Assembly (NCBI GenBank): GCA_946491915.1
Contig: CAMLYR010000048.1
Coordinates: 1 to 10,493, forward strand
Reading direction: 5' to 3'
Length of the DNA stretch: 10,493 nucleotides
Source: an uncultured Clostridium sp.
Lineage (GTDB): Bacteria; Bacillota_A; Clostridia; TANB77; CAG-508
Shown here: one piece after another, positions 1 through 6,543 of the stretch
Layout of the letters: each line of letters begins with the position of its first letter
Numbering within the stretch: position 1 is the first letter of the stretch
Notes under the pieces: generated by a model
The model's database searches: none
What the model saw: only the letters and a program-made list of their open reading frames with translations
What the model was told of the DNA's origin: nothing
Position numbers and translations under genes: made by a program

Positions 1-792
1 AGAAATGTATCATTAAGAGTAAAAGAAACAGATTCACCAGATTCTTTTGAAGTATCAGGAAGAGGAGAATTACACTTATCTGTATTAATTGAAACCATGA
101 GAAGAGAAGGTTTTGAATTATTAGTATCTCGTCCAAAAGTTATCTTTAAAGAAATTGATGGTGTCAAATGTGAACCAATTGAGGATTTAGTGGTTAATGT
201 TCCAGATGACTGCGTAGGAAATGTTATTGAAAAATTAGGAAGAAGAAAAGCAGAAATGGTAAATATGGAACCAGCAGAAGACGGACATACAAAAATTGAA
301 TTTAAAATTCCAGCAAGAGGCTTAATTGGATATAGGACAGAATTCTTAACAGACACCAAAGGGGAAGGAACCATGAATCACATATTTGATTCTTATCAAC
401 CATATAAAGGAGATATCCAAGCACGTGTTAGAGGAACCATTGTTGCATTTGAAGCAGGAAAATCTGTAACATATGGATTATACAATGCACAAGATAAAGG
501 TGATTTATTTATCGGACCTGGTGTAGAAGTATATGAAGGAATGATTGTTGGATTAAACTCAAGAGGAGAAGATTTAGCAATCAATGTATGTAAAGAAAAA
601 CATTTAACAAATACAAGAGCTTCTGGTTCAGATGATGCATTACGTTTAGTACCACCAATCCAAATGTCACTAGAAAAGGCAATTGAATTTATCCAAGATG
701 ATGAATTAGTAGAAGTAACACCAAAATCAATCAGATTAAGAAAGAAAATCTTAGATACGAAAGAAAGAGAAAGAGCAAATAGAAATAAATAA
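1..792 (+). CDS. typA: TypA/BipA ribosome-associated GTPase, C-terminal part (5' end cut off by the window)
   Basis: The reading frame is open from base 1, well before the first ATG at 97, so this is the last 263 residues of a longer protein (TypA is usually a little over 600 residues). The GTPase domain and domain II lie outside the window. Visible at the start is the family-typical stretch SGRGELHLSVLIETMRREGF, belonging to the EF-G-like domain that follows domain II. It is followed by the TypA-specific C-terminal domain with KIPARGLIGYRTEFLTDT, the GEGTMNHIF segment and the ASGSDDALRLVPP segment. The frame ends in a basic Lys/Arg-rich tail at TAA 790-792. In the family, TypA binds the ribosome and helps subunit assembly and growth under cold or stress, and some members respond to (p)ppGpp. 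trmR starts 10 bases later, suggesting one transcript. Identification is firm; nothing can be said about its promoter. Confidence 0.97.
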   Translation, partial: RNVSLRVKETDSPDSFEVSGRGELHLSVLIETMRREGFELLVSRPKVIFKEIDGVKCEPIEDLVVNVPDDCVGNVIEKLGRRKAEMVNMEPAEDGHTKIEFKIPARGLIGYRTEFLTDTKGEGTMNHIFDSYQPYKGDIQARVRGTIVAFEAGKSVTYGLYNAQDKGDLFIGPGVEVYEGMIVGLNSRGEDLAINVCKEKHLTNTRASGSDDALRLVPPIQMSLEKAIEFIQDDELVEVTPKSIRLRKKILDTKERERANRNK

Positions 793-802
793 GAGGAAAA
801 AG

Positions 803-1390
803 ATGAACAAGCAAGAATTAGAAAAAATAAAACAAAAAGCATTAGAAGAACATATACCAATCATTATGGATGAAACATTAGAAGTCATTGAAAAGTATTT
901 AAATAAAAATAAGCCAAATAGAATATTAGAAATTGGAACAGCAGTGGGATATTCTGCAATTTGTTTTACACAATTTTTAGCAGAAAATGGTGTAATAGAT
1001 ACCATTGAAAGAGAAGCTGATAGAGTAGAAGAGGCAAAGAAGAATATCAAATTAGCAGAGGTAGAAGATAAAATAAACATATATGAAGGAGATGCCGTAG
1101 AAATTTTGCCAACTTTAAAAAATCAATATGATGTGGTATTTATTGATGCTGCCAAAGGAAAATATCCATTTTTCTTAAAAGAGGCTTTAAGGATGATTAA
1201 CAAAGATGGAATTATTTTTGCAGATAATATTTTATATAAAGGCTATGTTATGAGCGATTATAACAAACATAAACAAAGAACAGCGGTTAGAAATTTAAGA
1301 GAATACATAAAAGAGGTAAGTGAAAATCCAAATTTGGAAACAGAAATTTTAGAAGTAGGAGATGGATTAGCTGTTAGTAAAATCAAATAA
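803..1390 (+). CDS. trmR: SAM-dependent O-methyltransferase, TrmR type (tRNA 5-hydroxyuridine methyltransferase)
   Basis: This 195-residue class I methyltransferase belongs to the catechol/caffeoyl-CoA OMT-like family. The SAM loop ILEIGTAVGYSA is at residues 41-52, an acidic residue ends strand 2 (IERE, about 69-71), and FIDAAKGKY (113-121) and ADN (140-142) supply D115, D141 and N142, matching the Asp/Asp/Asn metal site of this family. The closest characterised relative in type is Bacillus YrrM/TrmR, which methylates ho5U34 to mo5U34 in tRNA wobble positions. The start is ATG 803, preceded by AAGAGG at 791-796, which overlaps the typA stop, so it is probably co-transcribed with typA. The TrhP-type gene at 3785 supplies the preceding hydroxylation step, which strengthens the functional call. 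A small-molecule catechol OMT is the alternative on sequence alone. Confidence 0.85.
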   Translation: MNKQELEKIKQKALEEHIPIIMDETLEVIEKYLNKNKPNRILEIGTAVGYSAICFTQFLAENGVIDTIEREADRVEEAKKNIKLAEVEDKINIYEGDAVEILPTLKNQYDVVFIDAAKGKYPFFLKEALRMINKDGIIFADNILYKGYVMSDYNKHKQRTAVRNLREYIKEVSENPNLETEILEVGDGLAVSKIK

Positions 1391-1456
1391 GAACCTAACC
1401 TGACATAGCAATCAAATATTGTAGTTCTAGTACCCAGAACATTGTTGTCTAAGACA

Positions 1457-1502
1457 ATAAGAAAAAAGCTGATATTCTAATCAATATCAGCTTTTTTCTT
1501 AT
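1457..1502. terminator. Bidirectional intrinsic terminator shared by trmR and the opposite-strand gene
   Basis: A perfect 20-base-pair inverted repeat (arms 1457-1476 and 1483-1502) encloses a 6-base loop, CTAATC. The core GCTGATATT/AATATCAGC is flanked by A6 on the left and T6 on the right, so an RNA hairpin followed by a U-run forms on both strands. It ends trmR going right and the 716-residue gene going left. The TAA stop of the leftward gene (1499-1501) lies inside the right arm. Confidence 0.93.
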
Positions 1503-3649
1503 CTTTCTGAACCATCATGTTCTCCATGTGTATTTCCTGAGTTTGCATCAGAAGTATTCCAAAATTTTTCTTCTGGTGCATAATAACCATTTGTAGTATC
1601 TTCTACATAACTTCGAATTTCTTCCATAGAAAGTTGATTTGTATCTTTCACATTTAAGATTTCTTTTAACTTGTCAATTAATAATTCTGAAAGATAAGTA
1701 ATTTCATCTCCTTTTCGTAGGATTTCTGTGAAACTTTCTATTAAATCTTTCTTATTAATATGTGCCTCAGGAGCAGTAGCATGTGCAGAGCTGATAACTT
1801 TCATACTAGCAGGAGATAAATATTCTGCAAATATAGGAAGATATTGTTCAATTGGCATTTTCGTAACACGCTTATGTGTTTGTGTATTATATACTTTTAT
1901 TGGACCACCATTTACATTTATAATTTCAGCATTTTCTTCTTTCTTGGTTTTATCCATATCAATCATATCATGTTCTTCGATATATTCATCTTTTATTTTG
2001 ATATTAGCTCTTGCAGTTTCAATTGCATCAATCTTTTTTTGCAATCTTTGAATTTTAATCTTTGCGTTTCTTTTTTCTGCTGGTGTTGTTGTAGATAAAG
2101 ACATGAATTCTTCTGCTTTTTTTAATTCCTTTTTTAAATATTCTTCCTGTTTTTTTGAAGTTCGTCCCAATAATGAAAGATAATGGTTAAGGAGATCAGG
2201 ATCATTTCGATCATTTGTTAATTCAAAAAATGGTTTAATATCGACTTTTTTATTAGGCATGTCATTATGCGTAGAAAGTCCATTTTTTGTCTCTTTATAT
2301 CGCATACTAGATTGAAGTTGTACTTCAGTTTTTCGACCCAAAGCATCAACCAATTCAAAATAAATTGCACAAAAACCATTTTCTTTTTTGACAAATTTAA
2401 CGAAATTTCCTTTTATTTTAAATTTGTCAGTAAGTATGGGGTCTTCTAGTACATGTGGAAAAGTAACTTGTAACATCTCGTTTTGCAATTTATCATATAC
2501 TCTTCTTTTTAAACAATCAATAAGATTGCGCAATTCATCTGTTTCAGCATCGGTTGCATTAGGAGCAAATGAATTTGCTTCCATATTTTTCTTATAATTG
2601 GCAATAGCATATTCTAATCTAGAAGAATAAGAACCTTCTTTTATTTCATGTGTACACTCCGGATAGGTACAATCTTGTAAATGCTGTAACAATTCTATAT
2701 ATATCTGAAAATATTCCTCTTGCGACAAAAAATCATCATTTATGCTTAAGTAATTTTTTACACTATGTAAAAATCTTAAATTTTCAGTTGCTTGTTTCTT
2801 TAGCTTTAAAAGTTCTGCATTTTCAGGGTCATTCTCATCAAGGTGAAGGGCATCATCTATATGATTTAACACAATGGTAAAACCAGAAAAATCAGCATTT
2901 GTTTTATCTGTAAAATTATTCGGATTTTCTGAATTAGAAACAATATGGTTTTGCATATCAGAAAGTGTAATTCCTGTTTTTACGTTACTGGGAAGAATAT
3001 TCCTAATACCTTTATTTAATTCTTTAGTGGCATTGTCATTAAAACTTTTTCTACCTTTTTCACGCCCTGAAATAGAAATAGAAAGTTCTGGATTTAATTC
3101 TCGATAAATTAAATAGATAGCACTACTTAAATAATTTGAGTTTTGTTGAGCATGAGGAGAGGTTTGTTGATAATATTGTTCTAAAAGATTGGAAACAGCA
3201 CTATTTACAAAATCTTTTTGCTTTTTAAATTCCTCAGCACTAACAGGGGTTTCAATTAAATCTAAAAAGATTTCTGGACATTGTTTATTGATAATCTGTT
3301 TTAGATGAGATTGTTCTTCTTCTGATAGATGATTTTCAGTATTAGATGTAACCATTGCAAGATATTCCTGTTTTAACAGTTCCAATAATTGATCAATTTG
3401 AACACTAGTAATTGGATTATGCAATAAGTTAGAAACATTTTCTGAATAATTAGAAGAGACTTTATTAGCAAGAAAATTAAATTGGGCAGTACTAAGAGGA
3501 ACATCTTTCAATTTTAGAAAAAGTTCATATACATTAGATAATCCAACAGGTACAAAATCTTCAATAAAATTTTCTGCTGGTGGTCTATTAATTTCTATAT
3601 TTTTTAAAGAATTCAAAAATTCTTCTTTACTCTTTGGATTAAAAGCCAT
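1499..3649 (-). CDS. Uncharacterised 716-residue protein with a divergent RelA/SpoT-like nucleotidyltransferase core
   Basis: I do not recognise this as a named gene. Residues 1-190 look helical and polar, with no signal peptide or membrane segment. Residues 195-202 read GREKGRKS, like the basic G-loop (GRxKxxxS) of RelA/SpoT synthetases. Residues 253-262 (DFSGFTIVLN) resemble the DxxGxRIV strand carrying the metal-binding Asp. Residues 423-429 (NGFCAIY) align with the GYxSxH motif, and 442-446 (EVQLQ) with EVQIR carrying the catalytic Glu, followed by RYKETKNG..TH like the family's xAExGxAAHW region. D253 and E442 are kept, but the Arg of DxxGxR is Thr, the base-stacking Tyr is Phe, and the His is Tyr. 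D-to-E spacing is about 190 residues against about 60 in Rel enzymes, so a ~130-residue helical insertion splits the core. Residues about 498-550 are Lys/Glu-rich and probably coiled coil; the C-terminus is a polar Gly/Asn/His tail. The start ATG 3649 follows GAGGTG; the in-frame ATG at 3679 overlaps the promoter. Alarmone synthesis, tRNA-targeting toxin activity or an inactive scaffold are all possible. Confidence 0.75.
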   Translation of the reverse strand: MAFNPKSKEEFLNSLKNIEINRPPAENFIEDFVPVGLSNVYELFLKLKDVPLSTAQFNFLANKVSSNYSENVSNLLHNPITSVQIDQLLELLKQEYLAMVTSNTENHLSEEEQSHLKQIINKQCPEIFLDLIETPVSAEEFKKQKDFVNSAVSNLLEQYYQQTSPHAQQNSNYLSSAIYLIYRELNPELSISISGREKGRKSFNDNATKELNKGIRNILPSNVKTGITLSDMQNHIVSNSENPNNFTDKTNADFSGFTIVLNHIDDALHLDENDPENAELLKLKKQATENLRFLHSVKNYLSINDDFLSQEEYFQIYIELLQHLQDCTYPECTHEIKEGSYSSRLEYAIANYKKNMEANSFAPNATDAETDELRNLIDCLKRRVYDKLQNEMLQVTFPHVLEDPILTDKFKIKGNFVKFVKKENGFCAIYFELVDALGRKTEVQLQSSMRYKETKNGLSTHNDMPNKKVDIKPFFELTNDRNDPDLLNHYLSLLGRTSKKQEEYLKKELKKAEEFMSLSTTTPAEKRNAKIKIQRLQKKIDAIETARANIKIKDEYIEEHDMIDMDKTKKEENAEIINVNGGPIKVYNTQTHKRVTKMPIEQYLPIFAEYLSPASMKVISSAHATAPEAHINKKDLIESFTEILRKGDEITYLSELLIDKLKEILNVKDTNQLSMEEIRSYVEDTTNGYYAPEEKFWNTSDANSGNTHGEHDGSER

Positions 3650-3655
3650 TTCATT

Positions 3656-3673
3656 CACCTCACTAGTATTATA
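3656..3673 (-). promoter_or_regulatory. Extended -10 promoter and ribosome binding site of the 716-residue gene
   Basis: On the minus strand TGGTATAAT (a TGn extension plus perfect TATAAT at 3673-3668) is followed by the SD GAGGTG at 3661-3656, six bases before ATG 3649. No good -35 hexamer is seen 16-18 bases upstream, as is common for extended -10 promoters. Initiation about 7 bases after the -10 would fall near 3661, giving a very short leader with the SD at its extreme 5' end. The upstream in-frame ATG (3679) sits in the promoter and lacks an SD, so it is not the start. Confidence 0.6.
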
Positions 3674-3711
3674 CCACATATTTAGATAAAATAGAAGAAT
3701 TTAGAAAATTG

Positions 3712-3740
3712 TTGTAAAAAAGGCAAATTTATGATAAAAT
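3712..3740 (+). promoter_or_regulatory. Promoter of the TrhP-type gene
   Basis: TTGTAA at 3712-3717 (-35, 4 of 6 consensus) is 17 bases from TAAAAT at 3735-3740 (-10, 5 of 6), which carries a TGn extension at 3732-3734. Transcription would begin near 3747. The in-frame ATG at 3731 lies inside this promoter and would not be transcribed, which argues for the GTG start at 3785. The site is divergent from the minus-strand promoter at 3668-3673; the two -10 boxes are about 60 bases apart. Confidence 0.6.
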
Positions 3741-3772
3741 TTGTCAAGCATAAATGTGAGAAAATAAAGAAA

Positions 3773-3777
3773 AGAGG
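3773..3777 (+). promoter_or_regulatory. Shine-Dalgarno that selects the GTG start of the TrhP-type gene
   Basis: AGAGG at 3773-3777 is 7 bases upstream of GTG 3785. The protein begun there opens with KKVELLAPAGS, where U32-family proteins normally begin, whereas an ATG 3731 start adds 18 basic residues with no family counterpart. Confidence 0.7.
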
Positions 3778-3784
3778 AAAAAAA

Positions 3785-5014
3785 GTGAAAAAAGTAGAAT
3801 TATTAGCACCAGCAGGTTCTTATGAAAAAGCCAAAATTGCCTTCTTGTATGGAGCAGATGCCGTATATTGTGGAACATCATCATTATCTTTAAGAACAAG
3901 AGCAGACATGAAAGATGATGATTTAGAAAAAACAATCAAATATGCACATAGTATTGGAAAAAAAGTGTATGTAACTTTAAATATTTTTGCTTGGGACGAA
4001 AAATATGAAGAAATTATAGAAATGGCAAAAAAATTAGAAGTATTAAATCCAGATGGAATCATTGCAGCAGATGGAGGGGTTATAGAAGTATTAAAGCAAT
4101 ATGCACCAAGTGTAGCTATCAATGTGAGTACACAAGCCAATATTGTCAGCCTTCATGCAGCAAATTTTTGGTATCATAATGGAGCTAAAAGAATGATAAT
4201 GGCAAGAGAAATGAATAAAGAGCAACTAAAATACATTATGGAAAATAAACCAGAAGGCATGGAAATTGAAATCTTTATACATGGTGCGATTTGTTTTGCT
4301 TTTTCAGGAAGATGCTTCTTAAGTGATTTTATGTCATGTAGAAGTGCGAATTTAGGAGATTGTGCACAAAGTTGTAGATGGTCATATAATTTATATGCAG
4401 AGGAAAAAAACAATCCAGGAGAATTGATGCCTATTGAAACCAGTGAATATGGAACAAGTATTTTTTCTTCAAAGGATTTGTGCTTAATCAAAGAAATACC
4501 AGAAATTATTGATATGGGTGTAGATAGCTTAAAAATAGAAGGAAGATTAAAAACAGAATACTATTTAGCAAGTGTTATAGGTGCCTATCGAAATGCGATT
4601 GACGATTATGAAAAAGACCCAGAGCATTATGATTACACAAAATATTTAAAAGAATTAGAAAAAGTAAAGACAAGAGGTTTAACCACATTTTATTTTAATG
4701 ATAGAAATAACAAAGATATACAAGAATATGGTGGAAGACAATATAATGAAAAATATGAATTTGGTGGAAAAGTAGTAGAATATGATGAAGAAAAATCAGT
4801 TATTGAGATAAAAAATAAACTTCAAGTGGGAGATAAAATGGAGATTTTGATTCCATACAAGTTAGAACCTGTACAATTTACAATTGAGAAATTATGGGAT
4901 TGTGATACTAAGGAAGAAATACCATCTGTTAGTCCGGGGGTAAAAGGACAAAAGGTGTTAATGAAATTACCTATCAAATGTGAAAAAGATTGGATTATTC
5001 GAAGAGAAAAATAA
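3785..5014 (+). CDS. trhP: U32-family tRNA 5-hydroxyuridine synthesis protein (TrhP type; 'peptidase U32')
   Basis: From GTG 3785 the protein has 409 residues, near the size of Bacillus YrrO/TrhP2 and E. coli TrhP (YegQ). The N-terminal barrel starts with ELLAPAGS and GADAVYCG. The U32 signature runs through residues 162-180 (EIFIHGAICFAFSGRCFLS), followed by a Cys cluster; C170, C177, C185, C193 and C197 are visible, in line with the conserved Cys set tied to an iron-sulfur requirement in this family. KIEGRLKTEYY and TRGLTTFYF follow, then the C-terminal beta domain (about 325-409, FGGKVVEYDE to VLMKLP). Despite the 'peptidase/collagenase' name, characterised members hydroxylate RNA; TrhP makes ho5U34 in tRNA using prephenate. 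Its product is the substrate of TrmR, encoded upstream at 803-1390. It has its own promoter and a strong terminator at 5071-5118. An RlhA-like role on rRNA is the main alternative, but the neighbour and length favour TrhP. Confidence 0.88.
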   Translation: MKKVELLAPAGSYEKAKIAFLYGADAVYCGTSSLSLRTRADMKDDDLEKTIKYAHSIGKKVYVTLNIFAWDEKYEEIIEMAKKLEVLNPDGIIAADGGVIEVLKQYAPSVAINVSTQANIVSLHAANFWYHNGAKRMIMAREMNKEQLKYIMENKPEGMEIEIFIHGAICFAFSGRCFLSDFMSCRSANLGDCAQSCRWSYNLYAEEKNNPGELMPIETSEYGTSIFSSKDLCLIKEIPEIIDMGVDSLKIEGRLKTEYYLASVIGAYRNAIDDYEKDPEHYDYTKYLKELEKVKTRGLTTFYFNDRNNKDIQEYGGRQYNEKYEFGGKVVEYDEEKSVIEIKNKLQVGDKMEILIPYKLEPVQFTIEKLWDCDTKEEIPSVSPGVKGQKVLMKLPIKCEKDWIIRREK

Positions 5015-5070
5015 AGAATTGAAATTTGATATAGTAAAATTCATATAAAGGAAAAGTTTTTATCCAATAA

Positions 5071-5118
5071 GAAAAAGTTATACAATTTTTGGGGATTAAA
5101 ATTTGTATGGCTTTTTTT
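5071..5118 (+). terminator. Intrinsic terminator after the TrhP-type gene
   Basis: The arm at 5072-5091 pairs with 5097-5116: a long stem with one T-T mismatch (5086/5102) and G-T wobbles at 5078, 5079 and 5091. The loop is 5092-5096 and a T7 run lies at 5112-5118. It begins about 57 bases after the stop at 5014. Confidence 0.8.
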
Positions 5119-5146
5119 GTGAGTATCCGGAAAAGCAAATTTTGAA

Positions 5147-5218
5147 TATAATACATAAAAGCAAGTAATACTATCATCAGGGATAGAAAATTCACAAAAT
5201 GCATACAAAGAAGGAGAG
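5147..5218 (+). promoter_or_regulatory. Probable -10 box and strong ribosome binding site of the cysteine-synthase-type gene
   Basis: A perfect TATAAT at 5147-5152 lies 72 bases before ATG 5225, downstream of the terminator. I see no convincing -35 at 16-18 bases (TATCCG at 17). AAGGAGAG at 5211-5218 is a strong SD that fixes the ATG at 5225. The leader between them holds a small CTATC/GATAG inverted repeat (5171-5175 and 5182-5186) of unknown meaning. Confidence 0.5.
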
Positions 5219-5224
5219 ATTTTT

Positions 5225-6328
5225 ATGAAAAATTATACATTAATTGGTAACACACCAATGATAAAAATTAAATATACATATAAAGGAAAAGAAAATCATG
5301 TATATGTCAAACTCGAAATGTATAATATAACAGGAAGTATAAAAGATAGGGTAGCATATTACATCATAAACAATGCGAAAAAAAGAGGTGCATTAAAAGA
5401 TAGCATGCCCATTATAGAAGCAACAAGTGGCAATACAGGTATTTCTTTATCAGCATTAGGTGCTTACTATAAACATCCTGTATATATTTTTATGCCAGAC
5501 TGGGCAAGCAAAGAAAGAATAGAATTAATGAAATTATATGGTGCCAATATCACATTAATATCAAAAGAAGAGGGCGGGTTTATAAAATGTGTAGAAGAGG
5601 CAAAAACATTAGCAAATAAATTAAATGGATTTTTAGCAAACCAATTTGAAAATGAAGATAACATATTGGCACATTATGAAACGACAGGAAAAGAAATTTT
5701 AGAGCAATTAAAAGGAAAGAAAATTGGGGGATTTGTTTCAGGCGTGGGAACAGGTGGAACATTAATCGGAATTGGAAAACGATTGAAAGAAATAGATGAT
5801 AAGATAAAAATCTATGCGTTGGAACCAGAAAAAATGCCAATCTTGTCAGATTCTATAAGCATCGGAAAACAAGGTAAAGAAACGTTACAGCTAGAAAAAA
5901 CGCCAATATTGCCAAATGGTAAAATACTAGAACAACATAAGATTGAAGGGATTGGAGATGATTTTGTACCAGATATTTTTGATAGGAATCGAGATATGAT
6001 AGAAAAAGAAATTTTATTGATAAATGACGAGGATGCCATGAATATGGCAAGAAAATTAGTAAAAGAATTAGGATTGGGTGTTGGAATTTCATCAGGAGCA
6101 AATTTGATAGGAGCTGTATTGGCACAAGAAAGATTAGAAGAAAATGTGGAAGAAAAATTAGAAGGGAATGCAGAGGGAATTTTAGAAGAAAATAAAGAAG
6201 GAAATATCGTTACGGTTTTTGCAGATGATAATAAAAAGTATTTGTCTACAGATTTAACGAAACATATAATGCCAAATACGAATTTTGTGAGCAATCAGGT
6301 AGAACTGTTGAATTATGAAATTGTCTAA
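5225..6328 (+). CDS. PLP-dependent cysteine synthase family enzyme, enlarged
   Basis: This is an O-acetylserine sulfhydrylase (CysK/CysM)-fold enzyme, probably making cysteine from O-acetylserine and sulfide in the cytosol. Motifs in order: IGNTPMIKI (7-15); GSIKDR (37-42) with the PLP lysine K40; the substrate loop TSGNTG (67-72); the PLP-phosphate loop GVGTGGT (173-179); HKIEGIGDDFVP (238-249); GISSGAN (287-293) with the serine near the PLP ring nitrogen; and the family end DDNKKYLSTDL (334-344). At 367 residues it is some 55-65 longer than typical CysK. Extra length comes partly from residues about 210-235 and from a Glu-rich triple repeat at 304-327, both in positions expected to be surface loops. 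It forms a single-gene unit between two terminators, with no sulfur-pathway neighbour in the window. A cystathionine-beta-synthase-like or other beta-replacement activity cannot be excluded, so I give no symbol. Confidence 0.88.
   Translation: MKNYTLIGNTPMIKIKYTYKGKENHVYVKLEMYNITGSIKDRVAYYIINNAKKRGALKDSMPIIEATSGNTGISLSALGAYYKHPVYIFMPDWASKERIELMKLYGANITLISKEEGGFIKCVEEAKTLANKLNGFLANQFENEDNILAHYETTGKEILEQLKGKKIGGFVSGVGTGGTLIGIGKRLKEIDDKIKIYALEPEKMPILSDSISIGKQGKETLQLEKTPILPNGKILEQHKIEGIGDDFVPDIFDRNRDMIEKEILLINDEDAMNMARKLVKELGLGVGISSGANLIGAVLAQERLEENVEEKLEGNAEGILEENKEGNIVTVFADDNKKYLSTDLTKHIMPNTNFVSNQVELLNYEIV
5828..5917 (+). repeat. 24-base near-repeat, two copies 66 bases apart, inside the cysteine-synthase-type gene
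   Basis: Bases 5828-5851 and 5894-5917 match at 20 of 24 positions and encode EKMPILSD and EKTPILPN in the same frame. They bracket most of the extra segment that separates this enzyme from ordinary CysK before the HKIEGIG motif. This fits an old in-frame duplication, although the sequence following each copy no longer matches. Confidence 0.5.
6134..6205 (+). repeat. Three tandem 24-base units (8 residues each), in frame
   Basis: The units 6134-6157, 6158-6181 and 6182-6205 encode LEENVEEK, LEGNAEGI and LEENKEGN, i.e. L-E-[EG]-N-x-E-[EG]-x. Each begins TTAGAAG. They lie between the GISSGAN helix and the last core strand of the enzyme (IVTVFADD), and each unit is exactly eight codons, so copy-number change would keep the frame. 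Confidence 0.85.
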
Positions 6329-6441
6329 AAGTCTAACTAAAAGGTGAATACAGGTCCTTGAAGAGAGTGAGAAAATTATTGTATAAGAAAAATTTAATAA
6401 TAGTCTATAAAAAATTGAATAAGTTGTAATAAATTTAGAAT

Positions 6442-6488
6442 AAAATCATGATGTTATGAATTGAATAGAAATAGCATTGTGATTTTTT
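6442..6488 (+). terminator. Probable intrinsic terminator after the cysteine-synthase-type gene
   Basis: AAAATCATGATGT at 6442-6454 pairs with 6474-6486 (13 pairs, three of them G-T) across a 19-base loop, and the arm runs into T6 at 6483-6488. The large loop and wobbles make it weaker than the other two terminators. Confidence 0.55.
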
Positions 6489-6543
6489 CTTTGGAAAAAC
6501 AACGTTATGCAGAAAAAAATATAAAAATTATTAGTTGAACAAA

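Noticed and set aside
396..860. Long minus-strand open frame antisense to typA
   Set aside because: The plus strand has clear TypA similarity through this region. The antisense frame is hydrophobic Phe/Ser/Leu-rich, as expected from reversing an A-rich coding strand, and has no SD.
1421..1457. Small inverted repeats GTTCT/AGAAC and TTGTCT/AGACAA after trmR
   Set aside because: The stems are only 5-6 pairs, one with almost no loop, and there is no T-run. The strong terminator immediately follows.
1499..3649. RSH-like gene as a transposon or phage gene
   Set aside because: I see no transposase motif, no terminal inverted repeats flanking it and no phage neighbours; the inverted repeat at 1457-1502 is a terminator. 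No CRISPR, tRNA or rRNA was seen in the window either.
3785..5014. Reading the U32 protein as a secreted collagenase or protease
   Set aside because: It has no signal peptide, and the conserved Cys set and the TrmR gene nearby fit RNA hydroxylation better than proteolysis.
5171..5186. CTATC/GATAG inverted repeat in the cysteine-synthase leader as a riboswitch or operator
   Set aside because: Five pairs only; no SAM, T-box or other known riboswitch core around it. Kept only as a note in the promoter entry.
6344..6370. GGTCCTTGAAGAGAGTGAG as a possible T-box start
   Set aside because: It lacks the conserved T-box antiterminator sequence and specifier stem, and a separate terminator and promoter lie before the next gene.
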